A DNA stretch of 64,000 nt, taken from contig JAHBXV010000015.1 of assembly GCA_019636285.1 (NCBI GenBank), positions 1-64,000 on the forward strand, in the 5' to 3' direction. Each line of letters opens with the position of its first letter. Position 1 is the first letter of the stretch. Positions 8,087-17,860 of this stretch are shown piece by piece. The stretch comes from Planctomycetaceae bacterium (GTDB taxonomy: Bacteria > Planctomycetota > Planctomycetia > Planctomycetales > Planctomycetaceae). A program made the position numbers and the translations under genes. The notes below the pieces were generated by a model. It saw only the letters and a program-made list of their open reading frames with translations. It was not told the origin of the DNA and made no database searches.

Positions 8087-9540
8087 CGGGAAGTCGCGCC
8101 AAAGGGCTTTGGACGCCCGGTTCGACTCGGAATCCGCGAGGGTTCATATCCGTGACTCCGCGCTGGAGCGCGGCCGCGAGAGTGACCGCCGTTCTGGCGA
8201 TGCTGCACGCCTCGGCCTCGCTGGCCACGGCCCAGGCGCCTGGCCCGGCCCGAGTCATCGCCGCTCCGGTCGTCGCGAAGACGATGGGGCGTGGCAGCAC
8301 GTTCGTGGGAACCATTGTGCCGGTTCGCCGCAGCGCGGTCGGCAGCGCGGTGGATGGGCGCGTCGTCGAATTCCCGATTGATACCGGCGACCGTGTCGCG
8401 GCAGGACAGGCCATCTGCATGCTGCTGACGGAAACGATTCGCCTGCAAATCGAAGCGGCCGAGGCCGACCTGCGGCTGCGTAACGCCGAGTTAGAAGAGC
8501 TGCGCAATGGATCGCGTCCGGAGGAAATCGCGCAGGCTCAAGCGCGACTGGAATCGGCTGATGCGCGACGGCGGTACACCGAATCGCGATATCGCCGTGC
8601 CAAGGCCCTGCATGAACAAGGTCGCACGCTGACTGTCGAGCAATTCGAAGAGACCCTGTCTGCGCATGAGGTTGCCCAACAGACCTATTTGGAGGCTCAG
8701 CACGAACTCGAGTTGCTGGAAAAAGGCCCGCGAGTCGAGCAGATCGCTCAGGCAGTCGCCCGGCAGGACGCCCAGCGAGCCCAGGTCCAGCAACTACGCG
8801 ATCAGCTTCGAAAGCACTCCATGATTGCTCCGTTCGATGGCTATGTCGTCCGCGAAGGAACAGAGCGGGGTGAATGGGTCACACGTGGGCAGGTCGTTGC
8901 TGAGATTGTGGCGCTGGATGAAGTCGACATTGACACATTCGTCGTCGAGGACCAGGTCACGCATGTCAAACTTGGCGAACGAGTTCGCGTGGAAGTTCCC
9001 GCGCTCGGAAAAGCCGAGGCCCTGCTGGGACACGTCGTCCAGATCCCGGCGGAAGGGGATTCTCGCTCGCGCACCTATCCTGTCAAAGTACGACTGACAA
9101 ACACCATCACACCGGACGGCCCGCTGCTCAAAGGCGGAATGCTGGCTCGTGTCACGCTGCCAACCGGCCCGGTTCAGGAAACGCTGCTGGTTCCAAAGGA
9201 TGCGCTGGTGATCAGCCCCGGGGCAACGCGTGTCTTCGTGGTCGGTCCGCCCCAGGCTCCCGCGGCGGTGGGCGGGCCAAAGAGCCCGGCCGCAAGTTCG
9301 GCCGCCGCTGGTCAGCCTCCGGCACTTGTCGCTCGGGCGATTCCGGTTGTCGTCTCGGACGCCGCCGCAAGTTGGATCGCCGTGTCTGGTGACCTGAAGG
9401 CGGGCGATCAGGTGGTGGTGGTCGGCAACGAGCGATTGCGCCCGATGGGCGAACAGCCCGTCGAAATCATACAAACCTGGCCAATCCCCGAAGACCTGCG
9501 CGACGCTGCACCGGAAAGCACCGGTAATCCTGCTCAATAA
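8074..9540 (+). CDS. RND efflux membrane-fusion protein (HlyD/AcrA type)
   Basis: The periplasmic adaptor that links an inner-membrane RND pump to an outer-membrane channel. After a signal peptide (about residues 27-53) come a lipoyl half-domain (VGTIVPVRRSAVGSAVDGRV), a long coiled-coil hairpin (about 130-245, ALHEQGRTLTVEQFEETLSA), the second lipoyl half (IAPFDGYVVREGTERGEWV) and beta-barrel and membrane-proximal domains. An Ala/Pro-rich insert sits near residue 395. ATG at 8074 overlaps marR; GTG at 8152 would give a shorter signal peptide and is a real alternative. The permease starts 64 bp downstream. No outer-membrane factor gene is present here. Confidence 0.9.
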   Translation: MPTITGSRAKGLWTPGSTRNPRGFISVTPRWSAAARVTAVLAMLHASASLATAQAPGPARVIAAPVVAKTMGRGSTFVGTIVPVRRSAVGSAVDGRVVEFPIDTGDRVAAGQAICMLLTETIRLQIEAAEADLRLRNAELEELRNGSRPEEIAQAQARLESADARRRYTESRYRRAKALHEQGRTLTVEQFEETLSAHEVAQQTYLEAQHELELLEKGPRVEQIAQAVARQDAQRAQVQQLRDQLRKHSMIAPFDGYVVREGTERGEWVTRGQVVAEIVALDEVDIDTFVVEDQVTHVKLGERVRVEVPALGKAEALLGHVVQIPAEGDSRSRTYPVKVRLTNTITPDGPLLKGGMLARVTLPTGPVQETLLVPKDALVISPGATRVFVVGPPQAPAAVGGPKSPAASSAAAGQPPALVARAIPVVVSDAAASWIAVSGDLKAGDQVVVVGNERLRPMGEQPVEIIQTWPIPEDLRDAAPESTGNPAQ

Positions 9541-9604
9541 ACTCGCTGCAAACGTCCGCCCTGTTCCTGCTCTCTGCCTATCCGCCCGCCCGGAGTGACT
9601 TCGA

Positions 9605-12600
9605 ATGATCGAGACCTTCATTCGGAATCCCGTGAAAGTCACGGTCGCCGTTCTGATGACCGCGTTGTTCGGCATCATCGGGGCGCTGCGCATGCCCATG
9701 CAGCTCACTCCCGAAGTGGAGACGCCCACGCTGACGGTCGAGACGCGCTGGCCTGGAGCGAGTCCTCAGGAAGTCGAGCAGGAAATCGTTCAGGAGCAAG
9801 AGGAGCAGCTCAAGAGCGTCGAAGGACTGACGAAGCTTTCGTCGGAAAGCCTCGATTCGATGGGGCGGGTGACTCTCGAGTTCGCGGTCGGCACGAACAT
9901 GGAAGAGGCGCTGCTGAAGGTCAACAGCCGGCTGCAACAGGTTCCCGAATACCCCGAGGACGCCGATCAGCCCGTCATCAGCACGTCGAATTCCAGCAAT
10001 CAGCCGATTGCCTGGTTCATTCTGATGATTCGCCCGCCGACGACTGAGGAAATCGATGCATTCGCCCAGAAATATCCGGATCTGAAGGATGCCATCGCCC
10101 CCGCCCGTCGCACCGAAAACATCGGCCTGCGGGTCTATCGACTGAGGCAGGCCGCGAAAGAACATCCACGAATCGAACGGCTCCTGGCGCCCACGGGTAC
10201 GACATCCGACGAACATATCCAGCTCTTTCTCGAAGAGAATGAAGAACTGCTCGCGACGCAGCCCGCGCTGCGCGAGCGGCTGGAAATTGCTCTCTCGCTT
10301 CCGCGCGATGAAAGCCGGACCAAGTACCTTGAGCTACTGGCTCGCGACTATCCAGCGACCCGGCGCCTGTTGCCGATCGACGTCATGAAGATGCGGCGGT
10401 TCGCGGAGGATTACTTGGAAGCCGCCTTCGAACGCGTCCCGGGCGTGTCGAACTCGAACGTCATTGGCGGTCTGGAAGATGAAATCCAGGTGATTGTCGA
10501 CCCCGAGCAGCTTGCTTCGCGCGACATCACCATCGAAGACGTGCGCAATGTTCTTCGCAGCCAGAATAAAGACACCTCGGGCGGCGACTTCTGGGAGTCG
10601 AAACGCCGCTGGGTCGTGCGAACTCTGGGTCAGTTCGACTCAACAGAAAAAATCGAACAGCAATTGATTGCCGTCCGCGATGGACGTCCTGTCTTCATCC
10701 GCGATGTCGCCGTCGTGAAACACGACTTCAAGAAGCCCGACGGTCTGGTCCGTCGCTACGGCGAGTCGAGCATTGCCGTCAACTGCATTCGCGAGACAGG
10801 CGCCAACGTGCTCGACGTGATGGCCGGGCTCAAGGAAACGAACGCCCAGCTCAACGAGAACATTCTGGCCGGCGAAGGGCTGATTCTCACGCAGGTCTAC
10901 GACGAAACCGAATACATCGATTCGGCCGTTAAGCTGGTTCGCGAGAACATCTACCTCGGCGGCGCGCTAACCATGGTCGTCCTGATGCTGTTTCTGCATC
11001 TGGGCTATCGCACCGTCCTGATTGCCCCGGCGATTCTCGCGACCGGACTTGCCGCGGTCTGGATCAACGACAGCTTCTTCCTCGCGTGCCTGGCGATCAT
11101 CCTGTTTTCGGGGATGTGGTTCGCGCGCGGCGCCCTGGCCATTGGCCTCGCCATTCCCACCAGTATCGTGGGGACGTTCCTGGTCCTCAGCCTTCTGGGG
11201 CGAACGCTCAACGTCATCAGTCTCGCGGGGCTGGCGTTCGCCGTGGGGATGCTGGTCGACAACGCAGTCGTTGTCCTCGAAAACATCTTCACAAAGTGGC
11301 AGGCCGGCGAATCGCCCTTCTCGGCGGCGGTGAAGGGGACTCGCGAAGTTTACGGCGCGGTCGCGTCATCGACCCTGACCACGGTCGCTGTCTTCCTTCC
11401 CGTCGTCTTCGTGCAGGAAGAGGCGGGGCAGCTCTTCCGGGATATCGCACTCGCCATTTCAGCGGCGGTTGCGCTATCGCTCGTTGTTTCCATCGTGGTA
11501 GTGCCCGTCGCCACGGCACGCATTCTCCCGAAACACAATGCGGTGGAAGCGACCGCTCCCCCTCGGCGAAAAACCGTGCTGGTTCGCATGATCGAGTCGA
11601 TTGGCGAACTCTTCTCCGGCTTTGTCGCCGGGACCAATGCGTGGCTGCAACGCTCCGTTATCTTGCGACTGCTGGCCGTCTTCACGCTGGTGTGGACGTG
11701 TGCTGCCGCGACCTACTTGTTCTGGCCGGCGGTGGAGTATCTCCCTGGTGGCAATCGAAATCTGGTCATTGGCCTATTGCTGCCGCCACCGGGCTACAAC
11801 ATCGATCAGTTGACCGTCATGGGCGAAGAAGTCGAAGAGGCGCTCAAGAAGTACTGGGACGTCGACCCCGATTCGCCCGAAGCCAAAGAGTTGGATGGCC
11901 CCGTAATCGGCGACTTCTTCTTTGTCGTCCGCGGACGCCAGGTCTTTCTGGGCGTGAAGGCCCACGAGATGACGCGTGCCGGTGAACTGGTAGGGATTGT
12001 CCAGCGGACCGGGATGCGATTTCCCGGAACCTTCGCGGTTGCCTTCCAGTCCAGCTTGTTCCAGCAGGCCTTGCAGGGAGGCCGGACAGTCGATGTCGAA
12101 ATCACCGGGCCGGAACTCACGCGGCTCGTCGAACTGGGCGGGCAGGTTCTTGGTCAGACCATGGGGCTGTATCCCCCCGACAAGTTCGGCCCCGCGATGG
12201 TGCGCCCCGTACCCAGCCTGGATCTCTCAAGCCCGGAAGTACACGTCGAACCCAAGTTGATTCAGGCGGCCGAAATGGGGCTGACGACCTCGCAGATCGG
12301 CTACATCGTCGATGCGCTGGTCGATGGGGCCTATGCGACCGACTATTTCATCGGCAGCGACAAGATCGACCTGATGATTCGCGGCAAGGACGACTTCGCC
12401 CGGCGGACCCAGGACGTGGAGTCTCTGCCGATCGCCACGCCAATCGGCCAACTGGTTCCCCTGGGAGCCGTCGCCGATGTCATCCTCGCGAGCGGCCCCG
12501 AGCAGGTGAACCACCGCGAACGCGAGCGGGCCATCACCATTCAATTCACTCCGCCGCCGATAGTTCCGCTGGAATCGGCAATGGCGGCCATCGACGAGCA

Positions 12601-13378
12601 GATCGTGCAGCCGATGCAGAAATCCGGCCAGCTTCGCGGCGGTTACCGGATCGTTCTGGCGGGAACTGCCGACAAACTGCGCGAGACCTGGAACGCAGTC
12701 CGTTTCAACGTGATTCTCGCCGGTCTCATCACGTATCTGCTGATGGCAGCGCTCTATGAATCGTGGGTCTACCCGTTCGTCATTATTCTGAGCGTGCCGC
12801 TGGGGGCCGTCGGCGGCCTCGTGGGACTGAAACTGTTGGGTCTGTACCTGATGGCGAACGGTCAGACTCCTCAGGCACTCGACGTGCTGACGATGCTGGG
12901 CTTCATCATCCTGATAGGAACGGTGGTGAATAACCCGATTCTGATTGTCGATCAGGCCCTCTATCTCATTCGAAACGAGGGGATGCAGCCGCGCATTGCG
13001 ATCGTGGAGTCGGTCCGCTCGCGGATTCGCCCGATGATGATGACGACCGTCACAACCGTCCTCGGTCTCTTGCCGCTGGTCCTGTTCCCCGGCGCGGGAA
13101 GCGAACTCTATCGCGGCCTGGGCAGCGTCGTGCTGGGAGGCTTGATCTTCTCGACGGTACTCGCGCTTTTCCTGATTCCGTCCGCCTTCACGCTGGTGCT
13201 CGACGCGCAAATGTTCCTGGCACGGCTGTTTGGCTGGGAATTCCAGATCGTTGGCGCGAAACAGCACGACGACTGGGCGGACGATACGCCGAGTGATGCC
13301 GGACTCAACGGGCACGGCACGAACGGACATCACGAGGCGGACAGGCCGAAGCGCAACGAACCAGCCCGCGCCAACTGA
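9605..13378 (+). CDS. RND efflux permease with two unusual insertions
   Basis: A proton-driven AcrB-like pump subunit of 1257 residues, about 200 longer than AcrB. The N-terminal helix IRNPVKVTVAVLMTALFGII, the porter domains and the TM4 motif AFAVGMLVDNAVVVLENIF identify the family. Asp552 matches AcrB Asp407, but the second Asp is Asn (DN) and the TM10 Lys is replaced (TVVNNPILIVD), so the proton relay resembles that of other DN-type RND proteins. Two insertions stand out: about 115 charged, helical residues in the first porter subdomain (about 144-262), and about 43 hydrophobic residues between TM2 and TM3 (about 469-512) that could form two extra membrane helices. The tail is His/Asn/Gly-rich. 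ATG at 9605 has a good GGAGTGA site. Operon: marR, adaptor, permease. Substrate unknown. Confidence 0.93.
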   Translation: MIETFIRNPVKVTVAVLMTALFGIIGALRMPMQLTPEVETPTLTVETRWPGASPQEVEQEIVQEQEEQLKSVEGLTKLSSESLDSMGRVTLEFAVGTNMEEALLKVNSRLQQVPEYPEDADQPVISTSNSSNQPIAWFILMIRPPTTEEIDAFAQKYPDLKDAIAPARRTENIGLRVYRLRQAAKEHPRIERLLAPTGTTSDEHIQLFLEENEELLATQPALRERLEIALSLPRDESRTKYLELLARDYPATRRLLPIDVMKMRRFAEDYLEAAFERVPGVSNSNVIGGLEDEIQVIVDPEQLASRDITIEDVRNVLRSQNKDTSGGDFWESKRRWVVRTLGQFDSTEKIEQQLIAVRDGRPVFIRDVAVVKHDFKKPDGLVRRYGESSIAVNCIRETGANVLDVMAGLKETNAQLNENILAGEGLILTQVYDETEYIDSAVKLVRENIYLGGALTMVVLMLFLHLGYRTVLIAPAILATGLAAVWINDSFFLACLAIILFSGMWFARGALAIGLAIPTSIVGTFLVLSLLGRTLNVISLAGLAFAVGMLVDNAVVVLENIFTKWQAGESPFSAAVKGTREVYGAVASSTLTTVAVFLPVVFVQEEAGQLFRDIALAISAAVALSLVVSIVVVPVATARILPKHNAVEATAPPRRKTVLVRMIESIGELFSGFVAGTNAWLQRSVILRLLAVFTLVWTCAAATYLFWPAVEYLPGGNRNLVIGLLLPPPGYNIDQLTVMGEEVEEALKKYWDVDPDSPEAKELDGPVIGDFFFVVRGRQVFLGVKAHEMTRAGELVGIVQRTGMRFPGTFAVAFQSSLFQQALQGGRTVDVEITGPELTRLVELGGQVLGQTMGLYPPDKFGPAMVRPVPSLDLSSPEVHVEPKLIQAAEMGLTTSQIGYIVDALVDGAYATDYFIGSDKIDLMIRGKDDFARRTQDVESLPIATPIGQLVPLGAVADVILASGPEQVNHRERERAITIQFTPPPIVPLESAMAAIDEQIVQPMQKSGQLRGGYRIVLAGTADKLRETWNAVRFNVILAGLITYLLMAALYESWVYPFVIILSVPLGAVGGLVGLKLLGLYLMANGQTPQALDVLTMLGFIILIGTVVNNPILIVDQALYLIRNEGMQPRIAIVESVRSRIRPMMMTTVTTVLGLLPLVLFPGAGSELYRGLGSVVLGGLIFSTVLALFLIPSAFTLVLDAQMFLARLFGWEFQIVGAKQHDDWADDTPSDAGLNGHGTNGHHEADRPKRNEPARAN

Positions 13379-13420
13379 TACCAAACCATGGAGCACGGAT
13401 ACGATGCCCCCCTCAGATGG

Positions 13421-14041
13421 TCATCGCGCCGCGCCGTCGGTCGGCAGCGAGAAGGGCCGGCCCCAAGCGCCGCGGAAGACCATTTCCGACAGCGGCTTTC
13501 GCATCCGGCCTCCCAGTTGCCGCTGCTTGAGATCAGCCGAAAACCTGTCGAGATCGGTGGAGAGGTAGCCCACGGCGACGGCCGTGCAAGCCTCGTAGTG
13601 CTCGGGCAGGTGATATTCCTGTTGAACGCGAGCGGCGTCAAAGCCACCCATCGGATGCGCGTGCAGTCCCATGGCCATCGCCTGCAGGATCAGGTTCTGC
13701 GTGGCGGCTCCCACGTCGTGCCAGGCGTGGCGGTTCGGCTTGTCGTTGCGGGCGTAGACTTTGGCGGCAACGGAAATCGCCAGAAGCCCGGCGTGTTTCG
13801 CCCAGGCTTGATTGGCCTCCATCAGGCAGCCTAAGAGTCGATCGAACTCGCGCCGATCGTCGCGACCGGCGGCGAGAAAGCTCCACGGCTGTTCGTTGTA
13901 CGATGAAGGAGCCCAGCGTGCCGCTTCAAACAGGCTGCCGATCTTTTCTGGTTCGATGGGACGCTCATCGAAACAGACCGGACTCCAGCGCTCGGCAATC
14001 AGCTCGTGGACGGGAAATCGCGTCTCGGCGGGTTTCTGCAT
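13421..14041 (-). CDS. Nitroreductase-family oxidoreductase
   Basis: An FMN-dependent NAD(P)H oxidoreductase of 206 residues. Family motifs are RWSPVCFDERPI near the N terminus (FMN phosphate contact), ARWAPSSYNEQPWSF (about residues 41-55), ATQNLILQAMAMGLHAHPMGGF (about 112-133) and a C-terminal Arg-rich tail. These proteins reduce nitro compounds or quinones, or act as dehydrogenases on small molecules; the substrate is not readable. It converges on the RND permease with 42 bp between stops, and the membrane protein gene at 14125 lies upstream on the same strand. Confidence 0.9.
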   Translation of the reverse strand: MQKPAETRFPVHELIAERWSPVCFDERPIEPEKIGSLFEAARWAPSSYNEQPWSFLAAGRDDRREFDRLLGCLMEANQAWAKHAGLLAISVAAKVYARNDKPNRHAWHDVGAATQNLILQAMAMGLHAHPMGGFDAARVQQEYHLPEHYEACTAVAVGYLSTDLDRFSADLKQRQLGGRMRKPLSEMVFRGAWGRPFSLPTDGAAR

Positions 14042-14124
14042 GGATTGATCTCTCTATGGATTCGTTGATCGATCTCACTCGTTCAACCAAGTGATGGTCT
14101 GTCGGCCGCGGAGCTCTCACGTTT

Positions 14125-14616
14125 CTATGTGTTCGACGTTTCCAGACGAGCGACCTCCGGCTGCGGAAAACGCCCCGCGCAGACAAAGCAGGCCAGAAGG
14201 ATCAGCGCCAAACCCGCTGTATTGATGGCTGTCGAAGCCTCGTGATAGGCGGCAAACGCGGGCGTTCGCGGCTTACCTGGCGGCGTCACCAGTTCGACCA
14301 GCGGAACAAAAATGGTGTAGTAGTCGGCAACCATCAAACCAAGCGAAACGGCCACGAGTACCAACAGCGGCCAACGCCTCCAGCCCCAGTTCGCTCCTCC
14401 CAGGAGTAGCGCCACTAGCGAGCAACCGAGCAGCGTGAATCCAGAGCGGTAATACCAGGGAAACCGCAGCGTCACGAGGACGTCGCGCATGGTCGAATCG
14501 ACCTGCGACGAAGTCACTTCCGTTACGCCGACAATCACGAAGAGAACGGCCGCCCCCACCCAGGCGTTGAGACAGAACCGCCCCGCGTCGACGGCGAATC
14601 TTTGCAGCACGGCCAT
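14125..14616 (-). CDS. Small four-helix membrane protein
   Basis: 163 residues with four clear hydrophobic segments: LNAWVGAAVLFVIVGVTEV (about 16-34), SGFTLLGCSLVALLLGGA (about 58-75), WPLLVLVAVSLGLMVADYY (about 82-100) and INTAGLALILLACFVCAG (about 131-148). The arrangement and the F-HEAST motif between helices 3 and 4 recall the DUF4149/TMEM205-like group, but I would not assign it firmly. ATG at 14616 has AAGGA upstream. It diverges from the PVC cytochrome gene, leaving about 105 bp for both promoters. Function unknown. Confidence 0.7.
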   Translation of the reverse strand: MAVLQRFAVDAGRFCLNAWVGAAVLFVIVGVTEVTSSQVDSTMRDVLVTLRFPWYYRSGFTLLGCSLVALLLGGANWGWRRWPLLVLVAVSLGLMVADYYTIFVPLVELVTPPGKPRTPAFAAYHEASTAINTAGLALILLACFVCAGRFPQPEVARLETSNT

Positions 14617-14721
14617 ACGAGGTCCTTGAGATGTTGGTCACGTGGGGCGGTTGGGACGAATCGGACTTCGATGATACAATCGGTTCGCACATTACCGAAG
14701 CTTTCCGGCACGAGAGTTCCC

Positions 14722-17700
14722 ATGATCAGAATGTCGAGTCGCGGATCAGTCTGCAGCAGTCTTCGAGGCATTGGTCTGGGCCTTGTCTTCGCCTGGATCT
14801 CCAACGGTTCACTTTCAGCGGCGGATCCCCTGACCGTCGAACAATCGCTCGCCGTATTTCAGACGGACAGCGATCTCGTCGTGGAACTGGTCGCCAGTGA
14901 ACCCGATGTCATCGACCCGGTTGCCGCCGTCTTCGACAGAGATGGCTCGCTGTGGGTGGTCCAGATGGGAGACTACCCGCACGGTCCCATGCCGGGGGAA
15001 GTGCCGAAGTCCCGCATTCGGCGATTGTTTGATCGTGATGGCGATGGCCGATTCGAAACGGCGACCACGTTCGCCGATCAGCTCCTGTTCGCCACGGGCC
15101 TGCTTCCGTGGAAGGACGGCGTGATTGTCACGCTCGCCGGTGAAGTCGCCTTTCTGGCGGATCGCGACGGCGATGGCGTCGCCGACCATCGCGAGACCTG
15201 GTTCACCGGATTTACCCAGGAAAACTCGCAACTAAGGGCCAACCATCCGACTTTGGGACTCGACGGGTCTGTCTACATCGCCAACGGCCTGCGCGGTGGC
15301 ACGATTCGCTCATCGTTTCCGGGCTCGACGGCGGGAGACGTCGAAGTCCCGATCACCGGTCGCGACTTTCGCTTCGATCCCCGGACCGGCGATTTTGAAG
15401 CGGTCACCGGCAACGGACAATTCGGCCTGACCTTCGATGACGCGGGACGACGTTTCGTCTGCACCAATCGCAATCCGTGCATCGAAATTGTCTTTGAAGA
15501 ACGAGACCTGAAGGGTCATGCCAGCATCGCCGTTCCCAGACTCGTCTATGACGTGGCTGCGTCTGGCGAGGCATCCCGTCTGTTTCCGGTCAGCAAAGCC
15601 TGGACAACGTCGACGCTGCATGCGGGCCAATTCACGGCCGCCTGCGGGGTCTTGATGTATCGCAGCGAAGGGCTCGGAACAGAGTTTGTTGGAAACGTCT
15701 TCACGTGCGACCCAACCGGCAATCTGGTTCATCGCGAGCGACTCTCGGCGCGCGGCGCACTCTTGCAGGGAACCCCCACCCCGGCGGATCGCGAGTTTCT
15801 CGCCTCGCCCGATACATGGTTCCGTCCGGTGAATCTCACGCAGGGCCCCGACGGCGCCCTGTACGTGGTCGACATGTACCGGGCTGTCATCGAGCATCCT
15901 CAATTCATGCCGGAAGAACTGAAAGCGCGACCCGACCTGTACGACGGCACCGACCGAGGGCGTATCTGGCGGGTGCGGCAGCGTTCCACGAATCGAGTTC
16001 CCGCAAGAACCTTCGATACGGTCTCGCAGCAAGTCGCTGCCCTACAATCTCCCTCGGCCTGGGCGCGCGACACAGCGTTTCGATTGCTGCTGGAAGCCGA
16101 CGACCCGGCGGCTGCATCCGAGTTGCAGCGATTGACCCTGGCGGCCGATCAACCAGAAGCGGCCCGCATCGCTGCGGCATGGCTTCTGAAAGCCCATCGC
16201 AGTCTCGATGCGACCACAGTGCGAAAACTGCTCGACGATGAGCACCCTCGGGTGCGCGCCACGGCAGTCGAACTGGCCGAGAGCGTGCGGGATGACATTC
16301 CCGAAACGGATCCGGTCTGGCTGAAACTTGCCGCCGATTCCGAACCACGAGTCAGGTTTCTGCTGGCCCGTCAATTGGCCCAAGTCCCGGCCTCCTCGGC
16401 ACGCCTGTCACTGGTGACCGCGCTGGCCGACCAGACCGCCTGGGAGAATGAATCGACAAAATCGATCGCGATCGATCAGGACTTTTCGCCGCTGGCGATT
16501 GCGTTGGCGGCCGATCCCTTAACGGCCGATCTGCTCAAATCGCTGCTCCATGAAACAGGAACCGGGAAGCCGCGTCGACTGTCGGCCGCCGGGGAGTCGC
16601 TCTTGGAGCAACTTGCTGAATCGGTCACGGCTGGCGACAACACCGATTCCTTCGAGCCAATCATGGTCGCCGTTGCGGACCGCTGCGCGTGCGAGCTGAA
16701 CGACTCGTGTCGGCTGAGCGAGGGACCATCCGTCATTCCCGCCGTGTTGCGGGGACTAGCCCGCGGCGCAGCCCGCCGGGGAAGAAGCTGGCAGGCACTC
16801 GTGAAATCGCTGCCGGAAGCACCGCGACAGAAACTGACGGAATGGCTCGGGAACATCTACCAGACGCAAGTGGCCGCGGCCGGAAGTCACCCCAAGGCGA
16901 CGGAAGCCATCTGGCTCCAGCGTCTGGCCGAACCCGATCGAGCGGCTCGGATTCTCGTGCCGCTCGCCGTCGGTACTGCGAAGACCGAACTGCGACTGGC
17001 TGCACTCGACAGCCTGGCCAATTGTGGCGCGCCGGACTTGGCCGTGACGCTGCTGAAGACGTTCCCGGCAGAGACTCCGGCCATTCGGCGGGCGATGCTC
17101 GACACGATTCTGGCCCGGGGCGAGGAACACGCCGCTCTGCTGAATGCCATCGAAGCCCGCAGCCTGCAACCGACTGAGATCGATACCACGCGTGCCCAAC
17201 GGCTGCTCAAACATCGCGACCCGCAACTTCGCGCCCGGGCCGAAAAACTGCTGCTCTCCGCGACCGCCGATCGACAGGCGGTCCTGGAACAATACCAGCC
17301 AGCCCTCGAAAAATCGGCGACCGCCGATCCGCTCAAGGGTAAGCAACTCTTCGAAAAGAATTGCGTCACGTGCCACAAGATCGGCACGCTGGGTATCAAT
17401 GTCGGTCCGGATATCGGCGACACGCGAGACAAGACGCCCGCCTATCTCCTGACGGCGATCCTCGATCCCAACCGGGCCGTCGACAACAACTACTTCGGCT
17501 ACACGGCCGTGACGGTGCAGGGGAAGGTCTATACCGGGCTGATCGTTGCCGAGACCACCGACAGCATCACGATTCGCCAGCCCGAGGGAAAACAGGAAAC
17601 CCTGCTGCGGGACGATCTCGACGAACTCAAGTCGTCCGGCCTCTCGCTGATGCCCGTCGGCTTGGAAAAGACGCTCAACGTCGACCAGTTGGCGGAGCTG

Positions 17701-17763
17701 ATTTCGTTCCTGAAGAATTGGCGCTACCTGGACGGCGAGGTTCCGGCGCGCGCCGGCCCATAG
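14722..17763 (+). CDS. PVC-type beta-propeller / HEAT-repeat / cytochrome c protein
   Basis: A 1013-residue secreted haem protein of the planctomycete/verrucomicrobial membrane-bound dehydrogenase type. The signal peptide ends at GSLSAADP (about residue 34). The N-terminal part (about 50-430) is a beta-propeller with repeated Asp-rich blades such as VFDRDGSLWVVQMGDYP and FLADRDGDGVADHRETW. Residues about 440-840 are HEAT-like helical repeats (DDEHPRVRATAVELAESV). The C terminus holds one cytochrome c domain with CVTCH (about 880-884) and a distal Met candidate in SGLSLMPVGLEKTL. Such proteins are thought to oxidise sugars or alcohols in the periplasm; no substrate is proven for this one. ATG at 14722 is chosen from the signal peptide. 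It stands alone. Confidence 0.92.
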   Translation: MIRMSSRGSVCSSLRGIGLGLVFAWISNGSLSAADPLTVEQSLAVFQTDSDLVVELVASEPDVIDPVAAVFDRDGSLWVVQMGDYPHGPMPGEVPKSRIRRLFDRDGDGRFETATTFADQLLFATGLLPWKDGVIVTLAGEVAFLADRDGDGVADHRETWFTGFTQENSQLRANHPTLGLDGSVYIANGLRGGTIRSSFPGSTAGDVEVPITGRDFRFDPRTGDFEAVTGNGQFGLTFDDAGRRFVCTNRNPCIEIVFEERDLKGHASIAVPRLVYDVAASGEASRLFPVSKAWTTSTLHAGQFTAACGVLMYRSEGLGTEFVGNVFTCDPTGNLVHRERLSARGALLQGTPTPADREFLASPDTWFRPVNLTQGPDGALYVVDMYRAVIEHPQFMPEELKARPDLYDGTDRGRIWRVRQRSTNRVPARTFDTVSQQVAALQSPSAWARDTAFRLLLEADDPAAASELQRLTLAADQPEAARIAAAWLLKAHRSLDATTVRKLLDDEHPRVRATAVELAESVRDDIPETDPVWLKLAADSEPRVRFLLARQLAQVPASSARLSLVTALADQTAWENESTKSIAIDQDFSPLAIALAADPLTADLLKSLLHETGTGKPRRLSAAGESLLEQLAESVTAGDNTDSFEPIMVAVADRCACELNDSCRLSEGPSVIPAVLRGLARGAARRGRSWQALVKSLPEAPRQKLTEWLGNIYQTQVAAAGSHPKATEAIWLQRLAEPDRAARILVPLAVGTAKTELRLAALDSLANCGAPDLAVTLLKTFPAETPAIRRAMLDTILARGEEHAALLNAIEARSLQPTEIDTTRAQRLLKHRDPQLRARAEKLLLSATADRQAVLEQYQPALEKSATADPLKGKQLFEKNCVTCHKIGTLGINVGPDIGDTRDKTPAYLLTAILDPNRAVDNNYFGYTAVTVQGKVYTGLIVAETTDSITIRQPEGKQETLLRDDLDELKSSGLSLMPVGLEKTLNVDQLAELISFLKNWRYLDGEVPARAGP

Positions 17764-17776
17764 CGGCTCTACGTCG

Positions 17777-17860
17777 GTGTGCCACTGGCTTTGCCAGTGC
17801 GATTTAGTAGGGTCACGCGGTTGTTTGTTGAAAACACTGGCGGAGCCAGTGGCACGCGAA
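17777..17860. repeat. REP-like palindrome pair (copy A)
   Basis: Two inverted copies of a short palindrome: GTGCCACTGGCTTTGCCAGTG (from 17780) and CACTGGCGGAGCCAGTGGCAC (from 17835). Each can form a CACTGGC/GCCAGTG hairpin. They sit between the convergent stops of the PVC cytochrome and queA. The same unit recurs at 33696 and 50043, so this is a dispersed REP/BIME-like element and may also act as a transcription barrier. Confidence 0.8.

Noticed and set aside
12227-13396. 389-residue minus-strand open frame over the 3' end of the RND permease
   Set aside because: Arg/His/Gln-rich antisense frame with no recognisable domain over an obviously coding plus strand.
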